Shown here one piece after another: positions 44,702 to 52,617 of a stretch of 64,000 nucleotides of DNA. Both the position numbers and the translations under genes were made by a program. Position 1 is the stretch's first letter, and each line of letters starts with the position of its first letter. The DNA is from an uncultured Paracoccaceae bacterium (lineage in GTDB: Bacteria > Pseudomonadota > Alphaproteobacteria > Rhodobacterales > Rhodobacteraceae): NCBI GenBank assembly GCA_947497065.1, contig CANMEQ010000003.1, forward strand, positions 186,001 to 250,000. The letters run 5' to 3'. The notes beneath the pieces were generated by a model, which worked only from the letters and a program-made list of their open reading frames with translations, searched no databases and was not told the DNA's origin.

Positions 44702-45862
44702 ATGGATTTCTTTACCATCGTTCAATTGGGCGACGCCTCTATTCGCATGGCGATCCCGCTGTTGCTGGCCTGTTTGGCCGGTTTGTTTTCCGAACGCGCC
44801 GGCATTTTTGACATCGGCCTCGAAGGCAAAATGCTGGCGGCTGCGTTTTTGTCGGCGGCGGTGTCCTTCTCGACGGGGTCGGTGTGGGTCGGTTTGTTTG
44901 CGGGCATCGGGATTTCGATTGTCCTTTCGATCATCCACGGCCTCGCCTCGATCACGTTTCGTGGCAACCAGCTGATTTCTGGCGTGGCGATCAACTTTTT
45001 CGCCGCAGGTCTGACGGTGGTGATCGCACAGGGTTGGTTCAAACAAGGGGGGCGCACGCCCTCATTGTCAGGGGCGGCACGGTTTGACGGGCTCGATTTC
45101 CCCGGTGCGCTGACCCGCGTGCGGGACAAAATGCAAGCCAGCCCGGGCATGCAATTCTACTCCGAATTCGTCTCTGGCCACTCCATCCTCGTGTACATCG
45201 GGCTTTTGACCGTTCCGCTGACCTGGTGGGTTTTGTACCGCACACGGTTCGGCCTGCGCCTGCGCGCGGTGGGCGAAGCACCCGAAGCCGTTGATACGGC
45301 GGGTATTTCCGTGGTGCGGTTGCGCTATGCGGCTGTGATCATCTGCGGTATTTTGTGCGGCATCGCGGGAGCCTATCTGTCCACCGCTGTGCAGGCCGGT
45401 TTCACCAAAGACATGACCGCGAACCGTGGTTTCATCGCGCTGGCCGCGTTGATTTTCGCCAAATGGCGCCCGTGGTATGCGCTGGGGGCCTGCCTGTTGT
45501 TCGGTCTGTTTTTCGCAATCGACAACCGGTTCCAGAACATCCAATTGCAGGTCATCTGGATCATGGTGTTGCTGGTCGGCGCGTCCATCGCGATGACCGT
45601 ATACGCCCTGCGTCGCGAAAAGATCGACGTGCTGGTTCTGGGCGGCCTGTCCGCCGTTTTGACAGCTGTGGCGATCATGACATGGGTCGGGTCCACCGGC
45701 GAAGACATCGGGGCGATCGCTGCGTTGTTCGAAACCGTGAAGGTGCCCAGCCAGTTGATCCAATCCCTGCCCTATTTGTTCGTGGTTATTGTTTTGGCGG
45801 GTTTCGTCGGCAAGGCCATCCCGCCGCGCGCCGGTGGTGAACCCTACATCAAGGAACGCTAA
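44702..45862 (+). CDS. BMP-type nucleoside ABC transporter permease 2 (system B)
   Basis: 386 residues, longer than the matching protein of system A (304). The common core carries SERAGIFDIGLEGKMLAAAF near residue 30 and FGLRLRAVGEAPEAVDTAGI near residue 182. The extra length lies in a C-terminal region with additional hydrophobic segments (VLGGLSAVLTAVAIMTWVG and LPYLFVVIVLAGFVG). It lies one base before the nucleoside phosphorylase gene. Confidence 0.92.
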   Translation: MDFFTIVQLGDASIRMAIPLLLACLAGLFSERAGIFDIGLEGKMLAAAFLSAAVSFSTGSVWVGLFAGIGISIVLSIIHGLASITFRGNQLISGVAINFFAAGLTVVIAQGWFKQGGRTPSLSGAARFDGLDFPGALTRVRDKMQASPGMQFYSEFVSGHSILVYIGLLTVPLTWWVLYRTRFGLRLRAVGEAPEAVDTAGISVVRLRYAAVIICGILCGIAGAYLSTAVQAGFTKDMTANRGFIALAALIFAKWRPWYALGACLLFGLFFAIDNRFQNIQLQVIWIMVLLVGASIAMTVYALRREKIDVLVLGGLSAVLTAVAIMTWVGSTGEDIGAIAALFETVKVPSQLIQSLPYLFVVIVLAGFVGKAIPPRAGGEPYIKER

Positions 45863-45863
45863 G

Positions 45864-46667
45864 ATGACGACCCACGCAGAAACGCTCGCCGATAAAATCC
45901 GCGAGATCGCTGGCGATGCGCCAGTGAAAATTGGCCTGATCCTTGGGTCTGGCTTGGGGCATTTGGCGGGTGCTGTGGAAGGTGTCGCCATCCCCTACGA
46001 CGAGCTTGAGGGATTTCCCCATGCGGGCGTGAGCGGGCATGTGCCGGAACTGGTGATTGGCCAGCTTGAAGGCGTGCGCGTGGCCGTATTTGGCGGGCGG
46101 GCCCATTATTACGAAAGCGGGCGCGGCGATGCCATGCGCCTGCCGCTTGAGGTTTTGAAAGCCTTGGGCGCGGAGGTGATGATCGCCACCAATGCGGCCG
46201 GATCAATGGTGCCTGAGATGCCCACAGGCGATATCATGTGCCTGACAGATCATATCAATTTCAGCGGCTTGAACCCGCTGATAGGCGAGCCGTCTGAGGC
46301 GAAATTTGTGCCGATGAAAGACTGTTATGACCCGCAGTTGCGCGAGATCATCGCACAGGCGGCGGATACGGCCGAGGTTGATATGCACAGCGGCGTTTAC
46401 GCGTGGTATTCCGGCCCGTCATTTGAAACCGTGGCCGAGATCAAGGCGATCCGCACCTTGGGCGCCGATGCGGTGGGCATGTCCACGGTGCCCGAAGTGA
46501 TCCTTGGTCGGTTCCTTGGCCTGCGCTGCGCGGCGATTTCCAGCATCACAAACATGGCCGCCGGCATGAGCGACGAAAACATCAGCCACACCCACACCAA
46601 AGCCATGGCCCCGCTGGGGGCGGCCAAATTGGAAAAGGTTTTGCGCGCGGCACTTCCAAATATTTAA
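45864..46667 (+). CDS. punA: Purine nucleoside phosphorylase, trimeric (inosine/guanosine) type
   Basis: 267 residues from the ATG at 45864; an in-frame extension to 45789 only reads shifted permease sequence. Family motifs: IGLILGSGLGHLAGAV, GVSGHVPELVIG, GRAHYYESG (phosphate loop), TNAAGSM and SSITNMAAGM, whose asparagine is the 6-oxopurine-specific residue of the trimeric class. It splits inosine or guanosine with phosphate into base and ribose-1-phosphate. Its place one base after the transporter permease supports nucleosides as cargo of system B. Confidence 0.92.
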   Translation: MTTHAETLADKIREIAGDAPVKIGLILGSGLGHLAGAVEGVAIPYDELEGFPHAGVSGHVPELVIGQLEGVRVAVFGGRAHYYESGRGDAMRLPLEVLKALGAEVMIATNAAGSMVPEMPTGDIMCLTDHINFSGLNPLIGEPSEAKFVPMKDCYDPQLREIIAQAADTAEVDMHSGVYAWYSGPSFETVAEIKAIRTLGADAVGMSTVPEVILGRFLGLRCAAISSITNMAAGMSDENISHTHTKAMAPLGAAKLEKVLRAALPNI

Positions 46668-46672
46668 CGGGC

Positions 46673-46742
46673 GGTCTGGTTGTATGGGCAAACTGGCCTT
46701 ATGCTGCACCTGCAAGTGGTCGTTGAATAGGGCGACCAGACC
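46673..46742 (+). repeat. Mutually exclusive hairpins in the tauE leader
   Basis: GGTCTGGT (46673-46680) can pair with ACCAGACC (46735-46742). TGGTCG (46717-46722) can pair with CGACCA (46733-46738). Both use the same right arm, so only one can form. The tauE ribosome-binding site AAGGAAAG follows at 46749. Confidence 0.35.
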
Positions 46743-46757
46743 GGTCTAAGGAAAGCC

Positions 46758-47675
46758 ATGCAAATATACCTCCCCATCGCCGAAGTCTCTGTGAATGCAT
46801 TTTTGCTACTGGGATTGGGCGGAATTGTTGGGATTTTGTCGGGTATGTTTGGCGTGGGCGGCGGTTTTCTAATGACGCCGCTTTTGTTTTTTATTGGCAT
46901 CCCGCCTGCCGTGGCTGTCGCGACTGAGGCCAACCAAATCGTGGCCTCGTCGTTTTCCGGTGTCTTGGCCCATTTGAAACGCAAAACCGTTGACCTAAAA
47001 ATGGGAACGGTGTTGTTGATAGGCGGCCTATGCGGGGCGGCTTTGGGTGTTGTTTTATTCAACTATCTCAAATCTTTGGGCCAAGTCGATCTGCTTGTCA
47101 CCTTGTGTTACGTGGTGTTTCTGGGCGTTGTTGGTGGGCTGATGTTCATCGAAAGCCTGCGTGCGCTGCGGCGGTCGAAAACGCCGGGGGCCGTGCCACA
47201 ACGGCGCAAGCACGGGCTGGTCCACGCCCTACCGTTCAAAATGAAATTCCGTGTTTCAGGCCTGTATATCTCGGTCATTCCACCGCTGTTGGTCGGGCTC
47301 TGCGTCGGTATTTTGGCCGCGATCATGGGCGTGGGCGGCGGGTTCATTATGGTGCCTGCGATGATTTACCTGCTGGGGATGCCGACCAAAGTGGTCATCG
47401 GGACCTCGCTGTTTCAGATCATTTTCGTCACCGGTTTCACCACCCTGTTGCACGCCACGACCAACTATACGGTGGATATCGTATTGGCGGTTTTGCTGCT
47501 GGTGGGCGGCGTGATCGGCGCGCAAATCGGCACGCGCATCGGCGTAAAACTCAAGGCCGAACAGCTGCGCATCTTGCTGGCTGGCATGGTGCTTTTGGTG
47601 TGTGGCAAGCTCGCCCTTGATTTGCTGCTCACTCCGGCCGAGCTCTACAGCCTCGGCACTGCGGGAGGCCACTGA
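46758..47675 (+). CDS. TauE/SafE-family sulfite or organosulfonate exporter-like permease
   Basis: 305 residues, about eight to nine membrane helices in two related halves, each with the family motif: GIVGILSGMFGVGGGFLMTP near residue 25 and AAIMGVGGGFIMVPAMIYLL near residue 188. TauE/SafE proteins export sulfite, sulfoacetate or related anions in characterised cases; the substrate here is not known. It overlaps the TIGR02186 gene by one base, a pairing I recall as common in Rhodobacterales. Confidence 0.88.
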   Translation: MQIYLPIAEVSVNAFLLLGLGGIVGILSGMFGVGGGFLMTPLLFFIGIPPAVAVATEANQIVASSFSGVLAHLKRKTVDLKMGTVLLIGGLCGAALGVVLFNYLKSLGQVDLLVTLCYVVFLGVVGGLMFIESLRALRRSKTPGAVPQRRKHGLVHALPFKMKFRVSGLYISVIPPLLVGLCVGILAAIMGVGGGFIMVPAMIYLLGMPTKVVIGTSLFQIIFVTGFTTLLHATTNYTVDIVLAVLLLVGGVIGAQIGTRIGVKLKAEQLRILLAGMVLLVCGKLALDLLLTPAELYSLGTAGGH

Positions 47676-48439
47676 TGCGTCTTGTCCTCGCCCTCCTCCT
47701 GTTGCTTCTGCCAACCCTGCCCTCGGCGCAATCCGAAGAAATCGTGCTCGGCCTCAGCCGCAACGAAGTCGCCATCACGGCGACCTTTGATGGATCGGAC
47801 GTGTTGATTTTCGGCGCCGTCAAGCGCGACGCGCCTGCCCCCGATGCAGGGCCGCTACAGGTGATCATCACCTTGGCTGGCCCGTCCACGCCGGTCACCG
47901 TGCGGCGCAAAGAACGCATCGCGGGCATTTGGGCCAATGCCGACGCGGTTGAGATTGATGAGGCCCCCTCCTTCTACGCGGTCGCAACCTCTGCCCCGCT
48001 AAACGACGCCCTCAGCAACACCGAAGACTTGCGCCATGGCATTTCGATCCCCCGCGTGATCCGCTCGGTCGGGGCGCCGGAAACCGTGACAGATTCAGCC
48101 AGCTTCACCGAAGCTCTGATCCGCATTCGCGCGGGCGAAGGGCTTTATCAGGTGTTGGAAGGCGGCGTGGACGTTGAAGAGGAAACCTTGTTTCGGGGCC
48201 AAATCACCCTGCCCGCCGCCCTGACAGAGGGCGATTACACAGCCCGCATTTTCATCACCCGCGATGGGATGGTGGTGGACGAATATGAAACACAAATCGC
48301 GGTGTTCAAAGCAGGGCTAGAGCGGTTCTTGTTCGAGCTGTCGCGAAATCAGCCCCTGATCTACGGCCTGATGTCCTTGGCCATCGCCATCGCGGCAGGT
48401 TGGCTCGCCTCTGCGGCGTTCCGCATGTTCCAGCGATAA
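47675..48439 (+). CDS. TIGR02186-type exported membrane-anchored protein
   Basis: 254 residues. A signal peptide (LVLALLLLLLPTLPSAQS) precedes a beta-rich periplasmic domain that starts EEIVLGLSRNEVAITATFDG. A single C-terminal helix (LIYGLMSLAIAIAAGWLASAAF) anchors it to the inner membrane. The family is known only as a conserved alphaproteobacterial protein. The start codon overlaps the stop of the TauE-like gene (TGATG), so the two are probably coupled and may act as one system. Confidence 0.85.
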   Translation: MRLVLALLLLLLPTLPSAQSEEIVLGLSRNEVAITATFDGSDVLIFGAVKRDAPAPDAGPLQVIITLAGPSTPVTVRRKERIAGIWANADAVEIDEAPSFYAVATSAPLNDALSNTEDLRHGISIPRVIRSVGAPETVTDSASFTEALIRIRAGEGLYQVLEGGVDVEEETLFRGQITLPAALTEGDYTARIFITRDGMVVDEYETQIAVFKAGLERFLFELSRNQPLIYGLMSLAIAIAAGWLASAAFRMFQR

Positions 48440-49171
48440 TTAACCGCGCCCGACGAAGGGCATTTGCGTCGCCATGATGGTTTGAAACAACGTGTTGGCG
48501 TGCAACGGCAGGTTCGCCATATGCCAAATCGCATCCGTCACATGCGACACCTCCATGGTGGGCGGTGCGGGCTGCCCTGCGGCAACGGCCTGCTGTTTGA
48601 TGTCGCGCAACATATCGGTTTCGGCATTGCCAATATCGATCTGGCCCGCCGCAATCTGAAACGGTCGCCCGTCCAAGGCCAATGTCTTGGTCAGCCCCGT
48701 CACCCCGTGTTTCGTGGTAGTATAGGTGGCCGATCCTTCGCGCGGCGTATGCGCTGACACGGACCCATTGTTGATGATCCGTCCGCCCTGCGGGCTTTGA
48801 TGGCGCATCTGGCCAAACGCCGCACGGGCGCACAAAAACATGCCCGTCAGATTAACGTTCACCGCCGCGAACCAATCCTCCACGGGGATTTCATCGATGG
48901 GCGCGGCCGGTGTGAAAATACCCGCATTGTTGAACAAAACATCCAAACATCCGGTCGCCTGCACGAAGGTTTCGAACGCGTTTTCGACCGCCTGCGCATC
49001 CGTCACATCGCAGGGCAAAACATGGGCGTTCGAATGCTGCCCCGCGACCTCGCGCAGCGCGTCTTCACGGCGTGCGACCAATCCTACGCTCCAGCCTCCG
49101 TTCAAAAACCGCTCCGCGACAGCGCGGCCAATACCGCCGCTGGCCCCGGTGACAACAATCGTGTGCATCAC
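48440..49171 (-). CDS. Short-chain dehydrogenase/reductase
   Basis: 243 residues, classical SDR. The NAD(P) loop is VVTGASGGIGRAVAERF, with VARRED suggesting NADPH use. The structural NNAGIF, the catalytic serine in NNGSVSAHTP and YTTTKHG (tyrosine-x3-lysine) are all present. The substrate is unknown. It overlaps the helicase gene by four bases on the minus strand and converges with the TIGR02186 gene without a gap. Confidence 0.9.
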   Translation of the reverse strand: MMHTIVVTGASGGIGRAVAERFLNGGWSVGLVARREDALREVAGQHSNAHVLPCDVTDAQAVENAFETFVQATGCLDVLFNNAGIFTPAAPIDEIPVEDWFAAVNVNLTGMFLCARAAFGQMRHQSPQGGRIINNGSVSAHTPREGSATYTTTKHGVTGLTKTLALDGRPFQIAAGQIDIGNAETDMLRDIKQQAVAAGQPAPPTMEVSHVTDAIWHMANLPLHANTLFQTIMATQMPFVGRG

Positions 49172-50709
49172 ACATCTCCGTCGGTTTGCGCGACCAATTC
49201 CAGCGGCGCAGGGGCCACCGCCAGATCATCTGTGCGCAGCAGGCCCGAGGGGCGCGCCAGACGGTTGCGCACCACCCAACACAGCCGGTTTTCCGCCCGC
49301 GTGATCGCCACATAGGCCAACCGTTTCCAAAGCGGCTGCCCCGCTTCGACACGACCCATCCGCGAGGCGGCATAAATATCGGGGGCAAAAACCTGCACCG
49401 TATCCCACTGCGAGCCTTGGGCTTTGTGAATGGTTACCGCTGCGCCGTGCAAAAACGTGGCGCCCATTTTGGCCGCGAAGGGAATGAACGGCTCTTCATC
49501 GCCTTCCAATTCAATTTTCACGATCGACGCCGCACTCAGCTGCGGGTCTTCGGCACCCATCACATGCAAGCGGCTGAAGCCCGGTTTGCGGCCCGGCCCC
49601 AAATAGATCACCTGCGCCCCTTTGATCAGGCCCCGTGCCTCAAGGTCGAGCCGTTTTTTGCGGTGTTTCATCGGCAATTCAATGCCATCGCAAATCAGCG
49701 GCTCGCCCTCCAGAAGCTCATCCGCAGGCGCGCCATAGGCGTTGCGGAACGCGTGGATCAGCTTGATCCGTGTCGCGTTGCGCCACACCAGACACGGGCT
49801 GCGCGCCATCAAATCGCTCTCTACGCGCTGTGCCAAAACAACCCGTTCGTCCCGCTCGGCGGCTTCGGCGACCTTCTTTTCAAAAGCATAAAAATCGACA
49901 TCGGGATCGGCCAAGGCATGGGCCAAATCCAAAATGGGGTTGTCTGCCGTCTGCCGGTGCACACGGCTCAGCTCCAGCTTGCGTTTGGCGGGCAATGTGT
50001 CGAACACCATCTTGCCGCCCTCTGCCTTTACGGGCGGCAACTGGGCGGGGTCGCCGAACAACACCAAGGTCGGAAAAATATCCTGAAGGTCGGCAAATTG
50101 CTTTGCATCCAACATCGAACTTTCGTCCACAAACCCGATATCCAGCGGGTCTTCGCGGCGCTTCCATCCGGTGATAAAATCAGATCCGCGCAAACCAGCG
50201 GCGGCCAATGCGGCGGGAATGGACGAATTCACCTGATAGGATGCCATCGCACGGTCCAACGCCAGATCGGTGATGTCTTCAACCTCGGGCCGGTCACCGT
50301 TTCCGGCCAACCACTCTGCGATTTTTTCGTATTCGGGGTCGTACATCGGCGTGTACAAAATGCGGTGGATCGTCGTCGCCGGCACACCGCGGTTGCGCAA
50401 CACGCTGGCCGCTTTGTTCGTTGGTGCAAGGATCGCCAACGTGCGCCGTTCGCGGCGTTTCTTACCCTCGTAGTCCCCCGATACAATCTCCACCCCGGAC
50501 TCGCGCAGGGATTTGAAAAGTTCGGCCAACAACAACGTTTTACCGCTGCCCGCCTTGCCCAAAACCGCCAGAACCGAGCCGTTCGGGTCCTCTTGCGGGG
50601 GCAAACAAGCGCCGCCCAGCAGATCGACACCTGCCTCGCCTAAAAGCTCGGACACAGTATCCCAGGCTTCAGCCTGATCATCAGAAAGGGCAAGTGCAGT
50701 TTGAACCAT
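49168..50709 (-). CDS. RecD-like superfamily 1 DNA helicase/AAA ATPase
   Basis: 513 residues. Walker A VLGKAGSGKTLLLAELF lies near residue 50, with LAPTNKAASVLRNRGV (motif Ia) and TIHRILY. Walker B is GFVDESSMLDAKQF, followed by LFGDPAQLPPVKAEGG (motif III). The C-terminal UvrD-type half has VTIHKAQGSQWDTVQVF and YVAITRAENRLCWV. There is no RecB/RecC partner here, so it belongs to the free-standing RecD/Dda-like group whose role in DNA metabolism is not defined for this order. It lies 39 bases after luxI on the same strand. Confidence 0.9.
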   Translation of the reverse strand: MVQTALALSDDQAEAWDTVSELLGEAGVDLLGGACLPPQEDPNGSVLAVLGKAGSGKTLLLAELFKSLRESGVEIVSGDYEGKKRRERRTLAILAPTNKAASVLRNRGVPATTIHRILYTPMYDPEYEKIAEWLAGNGDRPEVEDITDLALDRAMASYQVNSSIPAALAAAGLRGSDFITGWKRREDPLDIGFVDESSMLDAKQFADLQDIFPTLVLFGDPAQLPPVKAEGGKMVFDTLPAKRKLELSRVHRQTADNPILDLAHALADPDVDFYAFEKKVAEAAERDERVVLAQRVESDLMARSPCLVWRNATRIKLIHAFRNAYGAPADELLEGEPLICDGIELPMKHRKKRLDLEARGLIKGAQVIYLGPGRKPGFSRLHVMGAEDPQLSAASIVKIELEGDEEPFIPFAAKMGATFLHGAAVTIHKAQGSQWDTVQVFAPDIYAASRMGRVEAGQPLWKRLAYVAITRAENRLCWVVRNRLARPSGLLRTDDLAVAPAPLELVAQTDGDV

Positions 50710-50748
50710 GGCGCGACCATAAACAGGCCGCGCCAGAGGGGCCAGCGC

Positions 50749-51387
50749 TTAGGCGGCGCGCGCGACCAGTTTATTGGGTTTGCTGCCAAAAGCCCGCGCG
50801 TACCAATGCTCCGACACGTCAGAGGACAGCCCCGCGCGCATCAACACTTTCATCCGGTCCACCGGGTCAAAGGTCCACAGCCCAATGCTGATTTTCTCAA
50901 GGCCGGTTCCAACACTGCCCAGCACGTCAGGCGAAGCCCCAATCATCCGGTAGATGCGCACCATGCGGGCATCAAACACGCCGACGCACTGTGTCACGCC
51001 AAAACCGCGACCGATCTCGATCCCGCCCAGCACCAGCGCCGCCGCCACACGGCTTTCCACACCTTTTGCCAAACAAAACCGCGTCGATTCCCAAATATCG
51101 GGGCTGCGAATTTCGTTGCCATCCATCAGATGGCTGAAATGATCGTTGACCATGGTCGCCCCTTGGGTCGGCAAAAATCGCATCGACCCGCCATGGCGCC
51201 CATCGGCGCATTCCCAAATCACGTAGAGCGGGTCTTTCGCGTCATATTCGTCGCGTTCATAACCATTCTCATCCACCGCCACATCCCAGCCAAGGCGGTC
51301 GCGAAATTGGCAGGCGCGATCGCGAAACATCGTATCTGCAAGTTTGGGGAAATTTTCTAACTGTGATCCGTAGACATATCGTAACAT
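50749..51387 (-). CDS. luxI: Acyl-homoserine-lactone synthase
   Basis: 212 residues. The invariant LuxI residues can be found: R24, F28 and W34 in FRDRACQFRDRLGW, D46 and D49 in RDEYD, R70 in GSMRFLPT, F84, E100 and R103 in IWESTRF. It makes an N-acyl-homoserine lactone from an acyl carrier and SAM; chain length cannot be read from the sequence. luxR is 85 bases upstream on the same strand. I could not find a convincing 20-base lux box in that gap, so autoinduction is unproven. Confidence 0.93.
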   Translation of the reverse strand: MLRYVYGSQLENFPKLADTMFRDRACQFRDRLGWDVAVDENGYERDEYDAKDPLYVIWECADGRHGGSMRFLPTQGATMVNDHFSHLMDGNEIRSPDIWESTRFCLAKGVESRVAAALVLGGIEIGRGFGVTQCVGVFDARMVRIYRMIGASPDVLGSVGTGLEKISIGLWTFDPVDRMKVLMRAGLSSDVSEHWYARAFGSKPNKLVARAA

Positions 51388-51472
51388 AAAAGGGCTCCAT
51401 CCGTTTCATGGAAACCCTAGAAAATGTCTATTAATGCTCCGTTTTAGAAACGTGCGGTGCCTGTTGCGTTTT

Positions 51473-52255
51473 CTACTCAGCCGCCGCCGCAGTGTCGCGG
51501 CCAGGCCATGCCCCACGGGCGTTTCGTGCCGCGCCACCCATCACAATCAGCCCCTCCGCGACCGCGCGCGCGATGGCGTGCATCGTGTTGGTCGCCCCCA
51601 GTTTGAACCGCGCACTTTCGACGTAAGCACGCAACGTATGCTCGGAAATATTGAGGGTTTGCGCCACTTGGCCACGTGAATACCCCATCGCCAGATAGGT
51701 CAAAACATCCACCTCTCGCCCCGACAAAGGCTTGCTCGGTTCGGGCCTGCGCTTCACCTCAATCTCCAGCGCCTTTTGATTGAACGAGTGGGCGCACAGG
51801 ATAAGGTCGCGGCGATTTTTTTCTGTAAAATCCAACCAATCGGCGTCTGTCGCGTTGTGCGAAACGGAAAACAGCGCGAATTGCCCGCTCGGGCCGCGCA
51901 CGGGGATAGAATACCCCTGATTCCCGACACCGGCAGAAATGGCTTCTTTGCGAAAGGCGATGGCCGATTTCGATGACCAATCCAGCTCTTTCCAATCCAC
52001 AGGATGGAACCGCTGAAAGCAGCCCAAAATCACCGGATCGATGCGAACATAATCGTTTTGAACATATTGCCCGATCCATGCGGGCGAATAGGTGCCACAG
52101 CCGTATTGTTCACCATCGGCTGACACCCAGTGGTACCCCAAATGGGCCACAGCGTAATGATCGCGCAGCGCTTCGCTGCACTTTTGGAGTGCGTTAAGTT
52201 CCGTTGCCTGTTCGAGTTCCGCCAAATGGCGTCGCAGGTTCCCGTTCATTTGCAT
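51473..52255 (-). CDS. luxR: LuxR-family quorum-sensing regulator
   Basis: 260 residues. The N-terminal autoinducer-binding domain carries the conserved ligand-pocket set W60, Y64, D73-P74 and W88. The C-terminal GerE-type helix-turn-helix is LSGREVDVLTYLAMGYSRGQ with NISEHTLRAYVESARFKLGA. It would sense the lactone made by the adjacent LuxI. A small ORF overlaps its start by 62 bases in another frame, and a CtrA-type box lies about 177 bases upstream. Confidence 0.93.
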   Translation of the reverse strand: MQMNGNLRRHLAELEQATELNALQKCSEALRDHYAVAHLGYHWVSADGEQYGCGTYSPAWIGQYVQNDYVRIDPVILGCFQRFHPVDWKELDWSSKSAIAFRKEAISAGVGNQGYSIPVRGPSGQFALFSVSHNATDADWLDFTEKNRRDLILCAHSFNQKALEIEVKRRPEPSKPLSGREVDVLTYLAMGYSRGQVAQTLNISEHTLRAYVESARFKLGATNTMHAIARAVAEGLIVMGGAARNARGAWPGRDTAAAAE

Positions 52256-52409
52256 TCGCCGCTATCGGCGCCCCCTCAAGGATCGATGCAATCTCCGCCT
52301 GCGCAACACATGAGGTCACATCCAGCTGGTGCGCTAGAAGAGGCAATGCGTTTTGGTCCGCAAATGCACGTAGGTCGGCGAGCACGTCAATTATCCATTT
52401 CTGTCCCAT
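52194..52409 (-). CDS. Small 71-residue protein upstream of and overlapping luxR
   Basis: The frame begins MGQKWIIDVLADLRAFADQN, then LPLLAHQLDVTSCVAQAEIA, which reads as two amphipathic helices, so it looks like a real protein. From memory, similar short proteins precede luxR genes in other roseobacters; I cannot check this. The last ~20 codons overlap the start of luxR in another frame. The ribosome-binding site is weak (GAAAG). The CtrA-like box at 52432-52447 sits only 23 bases before its ATG. Confidence 0.55.
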   Translation of the reverse strand: MGQKWIIDVLADLRAFADQNALPLLAHQLDVTSCVAQAEIASILEGAPIAANANEREPATPFGGTRTGNGT

Positions 52410-52431
52410 GAACCACTTTCTGTTTGAGGGG

Positions 52432-52447
52432 TTAACGAAAGGTTAAC
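52432..52447. promoter_or_regulatory. Candidate CtrA box upstream of the luxR cluster
   Basis: TTAACGAAAGGTTAAC fits TTAA-N7-TTAAC on both strands and is part of an 11-base tandem repeat, GGTTAACGAAA/GGTTAACCGAA (52430-52451). Its closeness to the small-ORF ATG would suit repression or a leaderless start. Confidence 0.5.
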
Positions 52448-52560
52448 CGAAGGGGGCCTTTTGCAGCCGATATCGGAATGTCCCATAGTTTTAAGGCGGA
52501 ACCTACTCACTTTATTCACCCCGCTATAAATGGGGGAGGCAAGCATCGGTAAGATCTTCA

Positions 52561-52596
52561 AATAAAAAGGGCCGCCCCGTCATCCAGAACGGCCCA
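52561..52596 (-). terminator. Rho-independent terminator of ccr
   Basis: On the minus strand GGGCCG and CGGCCC pair across a 15-base loop and are followed by TTTTTATT, 22 bases past the ccr stop. Confidence 0.75.
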
Positions 52597-52617
52597 TTCC
52601 CGTTTGATTCGGCTCAC

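Noticed and set aside
51388-51472. Search for a lux box between luxR and luxI; GTTTCATGGAAAC (51403-51415) is a short inverted repeat
   Set aside because: It is too short and unlike the 20-base lux-box consensus; no claim of autoinduction made.
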